DNA of 64,000 nucleotides from Lepidonotus clava (Eukaryota > Annelida > Polychaeta > Phyllodocida > Polynoidae), in contig OW387146.1 in assembly GCA_936440205.1 (NCBI GenBank), positions 27,466,458-27,530,457 on the forward strand. Direction: 5' to 3'. Positions 62,488-64,000 of the stretch are shown one piece after another. Each line of letters begins with the position of its first letter. The first letter of the stretch is position 1. Under the pieces are notes generated by a model that saw nothing but the letters and a program-made list of their open reading frames with translations, was not told the origin of the DNA and searched no databases. The position numbers and the translations under genes were made by a program.

Positions 62488-64000
62488 GTTGTTTAGTCCT
62501 TTTCCCAAGGCGATAATTCGGGATTTCGAGGCTTATAAATGCACGGTACTTGCACCATTAAGGTCTAAGTCAAAGAGGATCAACGACATCAAACAAGAAC
62601 AGAGTCAGACCTTACGTTCCATGAATCAGCCAACCGAGCACGATTAGGGAATTATTCATTGCATGTTGCACCCTGCATACTTGGGGAAATTAAATGACCC
62701 AGGGGCACTGCTTTTTCTCACTGTAAGAACCCAATCTCCAGATATTAGTGAACACATTTGAGGTCCCAGTTTATATCAGAAGAAAAAATAACAACTTTTA
62801 AATAGAAACATGTCATTCATTGCAGTATTGTTTCTATTCTTGAAGAAGTAAGTGTAAGGCATGCATTTGTTTATTCAAATAGCAAAATTGCTTCCAAAAG
62901 CAATGGGGAAAGCTGATATCGCATCCCAAGTCGTATAAAGGTCGATTGAGAAGAATTGTACCTGAAATGATGACTGGGGTGAGGGTGGCTTCCCTGTGCC
63001 CTCCCCCGGCCCTGACCCCCATGTCTACCTGGTCACTCCTCACCTGGACGACCCCAACACACAGATCCCCACCACACACCTCACCCAGGGCCCACAAACC
63101 CACCAGACCCAACGACAAAAGTTTCAACAGACCAGGGGGATGAGGCCGACACCTGATCGCCCGCCCTGTCTGTGCCGGCCCGCCGTGAGGCCTCTGTACG
63201 CTGTTTGCCACCCACCACCGCAAATACACCAAAACCCCATGAATAAAACCCGACTTTCTACAAACTCTTCCAATTAGTCCTTTTTGCTCACCTTCCACCA
63301 AACTTTGATATGGTTGTAATGGACATGCCAGTAGAAGTATATTGGTTTTAGGTGCACTATTTTGTCTGAGAAGTGGTTTAAAGTGCATGGGCTGTTTACT
63401 TTCTGAGCTAGAATCTGGCGGGTTTTGAGTTAAATCTCGTCTGCTTTGTGGATGTGTTTAATGTGATTACCCAGAATGCACAGGGCGACGGCAGGACGCC
63501 CCCTCCCCGACGCCCCCTATTCTGACGACAGAGAAAGTCTGGTGGCCCAGAGGTATTTTAGAGGGAAGGGGAAAAGTTTGAAAAGAAGAGCCCCATCATG
63601 ATTTTCTGCCAATAGAAGCTGGGCGTGTGTAATAAGCGGGTGTAGTGAGAAGGGGGTGAAACCCGATAGGCCGGGAGGTGCCCACTCCATACCAATCAGA
63701 GAGGGGGCCCAGGAGGGTTCAAAGTCCTCCAAAGAACAACTCAATTCGAAATCGAACATTTTTTCCATCTCATTTTTTTTCGCTGGTTCCCTATGGATGA
63801 ATGTTTAAGCATTCCAGTAGCGTACGGTCTGGCGATATTTGAGACGCTAGTCCGCTCGTAAATTTGCACGTTGTGGACAAAAAGGTGAATTGTAGACGCT
63901 GGTGGTAAGTACTCTGTGCAGCCTTCTTTTGTTATACTTTATAAGATATAACAGTGGGTCATAGGCCTCGCCGGGCCTTTTATACCCCTTTTGTCTCGTC

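Larger units (their letters stand above)
49507..64000 (+). other. probable intron of the Ig gene; no further exon found
   Basis: A phase-1 exon completing the split Ig domain (with D-x-G-x-Y-x-C) should follow, but I find no such segment to the end of the window. The intron therefore appears to exceed 14 kb. The region holds small tandem duplications (51285-51515, 52201-52256), related blocks at 60.3-61.4 kb, a degenerate array at 61.6-62.1 kb and poly-G/C runs at 51935, 54029, 56759, 58065, 60002 and 62469. Open frames at 59042-59536 (minus) and 62834-63388 (minus) have no recognisable content. Confidence 0.5.

Noticed and set aside
62834-63388. 184-codon minus-strand open frame as a gene
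   Set aside because: No recognisable domain; it runs over a GC-rich block whose other strand is also open (62996-63277). It looks like a chance frame.
1-64000. Endogenous virus or LTR element
   Set aside because: I saw no paired long terminal repeats and no capsid, protease, integrase or envelope motifs anywhere in the window.

Overview
The window reads as a stretch of invertebrate nuclear DNA that is mostly intronic and intergenic. Coding signal is sparse. Introns follow GT-AG rules, long homopolymer G/C runs and short tandem arrays are common, and palindromic words such as ACATGTATATG recur. A 5'-truncated LINE and several small palindromic elements are present. Together these suggest a marine invertebrate, perhaps a lophotrochozoan (mollusc, annelid or brachiopod), but I cannot fix the species. 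Nothing prokaryotic was seen: no operons, no CRISPR array, no recognisable rRNA or complete tRNA. I saw no endogenous virus or LTR element.

The only firmly recognised gene is on the + strand: an immunoglobulin-superfamily adhesion protein with nephrin/SYG-2/Kirrel-like features. Exon 34675-34989 encodes a complete C2-type Ig domain. Exon 49357-49506 encodes the first half of the next Ig domain. Both exons are phase 1 at both ends, and joining them creates a Tyr codon inside the inter-domain linker motif LDVKYAP, so they very likely belong to one transcript separated by a 14.4-kb intron. I found neither the upstream nor the downstream partner exons with confidence. The gene probably runs off the right side of the window.

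That intron is the most interesting part of the window. It starts with a 26-bp G-rich minisatellite (20 copies, 35159-35678). It continues through a small foldback element (38916-39351) and a 27-bp minisatellite (48 copies, 42998-44293, with a higher-order period of 432 bp). It ends in 13 tandem 97-bp copies (48096-49356) of the 3' splice site plus the first 38 coding bases of the next exon. The real exon is the 14th copy. Each upstream copy carries a complete-looking branch site, pyrimidine tract, AG and exon start, followed after 24 codons by an in-frame TAA.

The left third (1-22400) is mainly noncoding, with a LINE fragment at 2941-3736, a perfect 26-bp-arm hairpin at 10354-10418, repeated palindromes near 14.2-15.3 kb and a terminal-inverted-repeat structure at 17407-18346. 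Two weak candidate genes for small secreted proteins are recorded with low confidence: one on the + strand near 22.46-22.81 kb and one on the - strand near 38.36-38.73 kb. The latter lies inside the Ig intron and has a TGA in its apparent signal peptide. The right end (49507-64000) holds no recognised exon, only small tandem duplications, poly-G/C tracts and a degenerate array of about 210-bp units at 61.6-62.1 kb.
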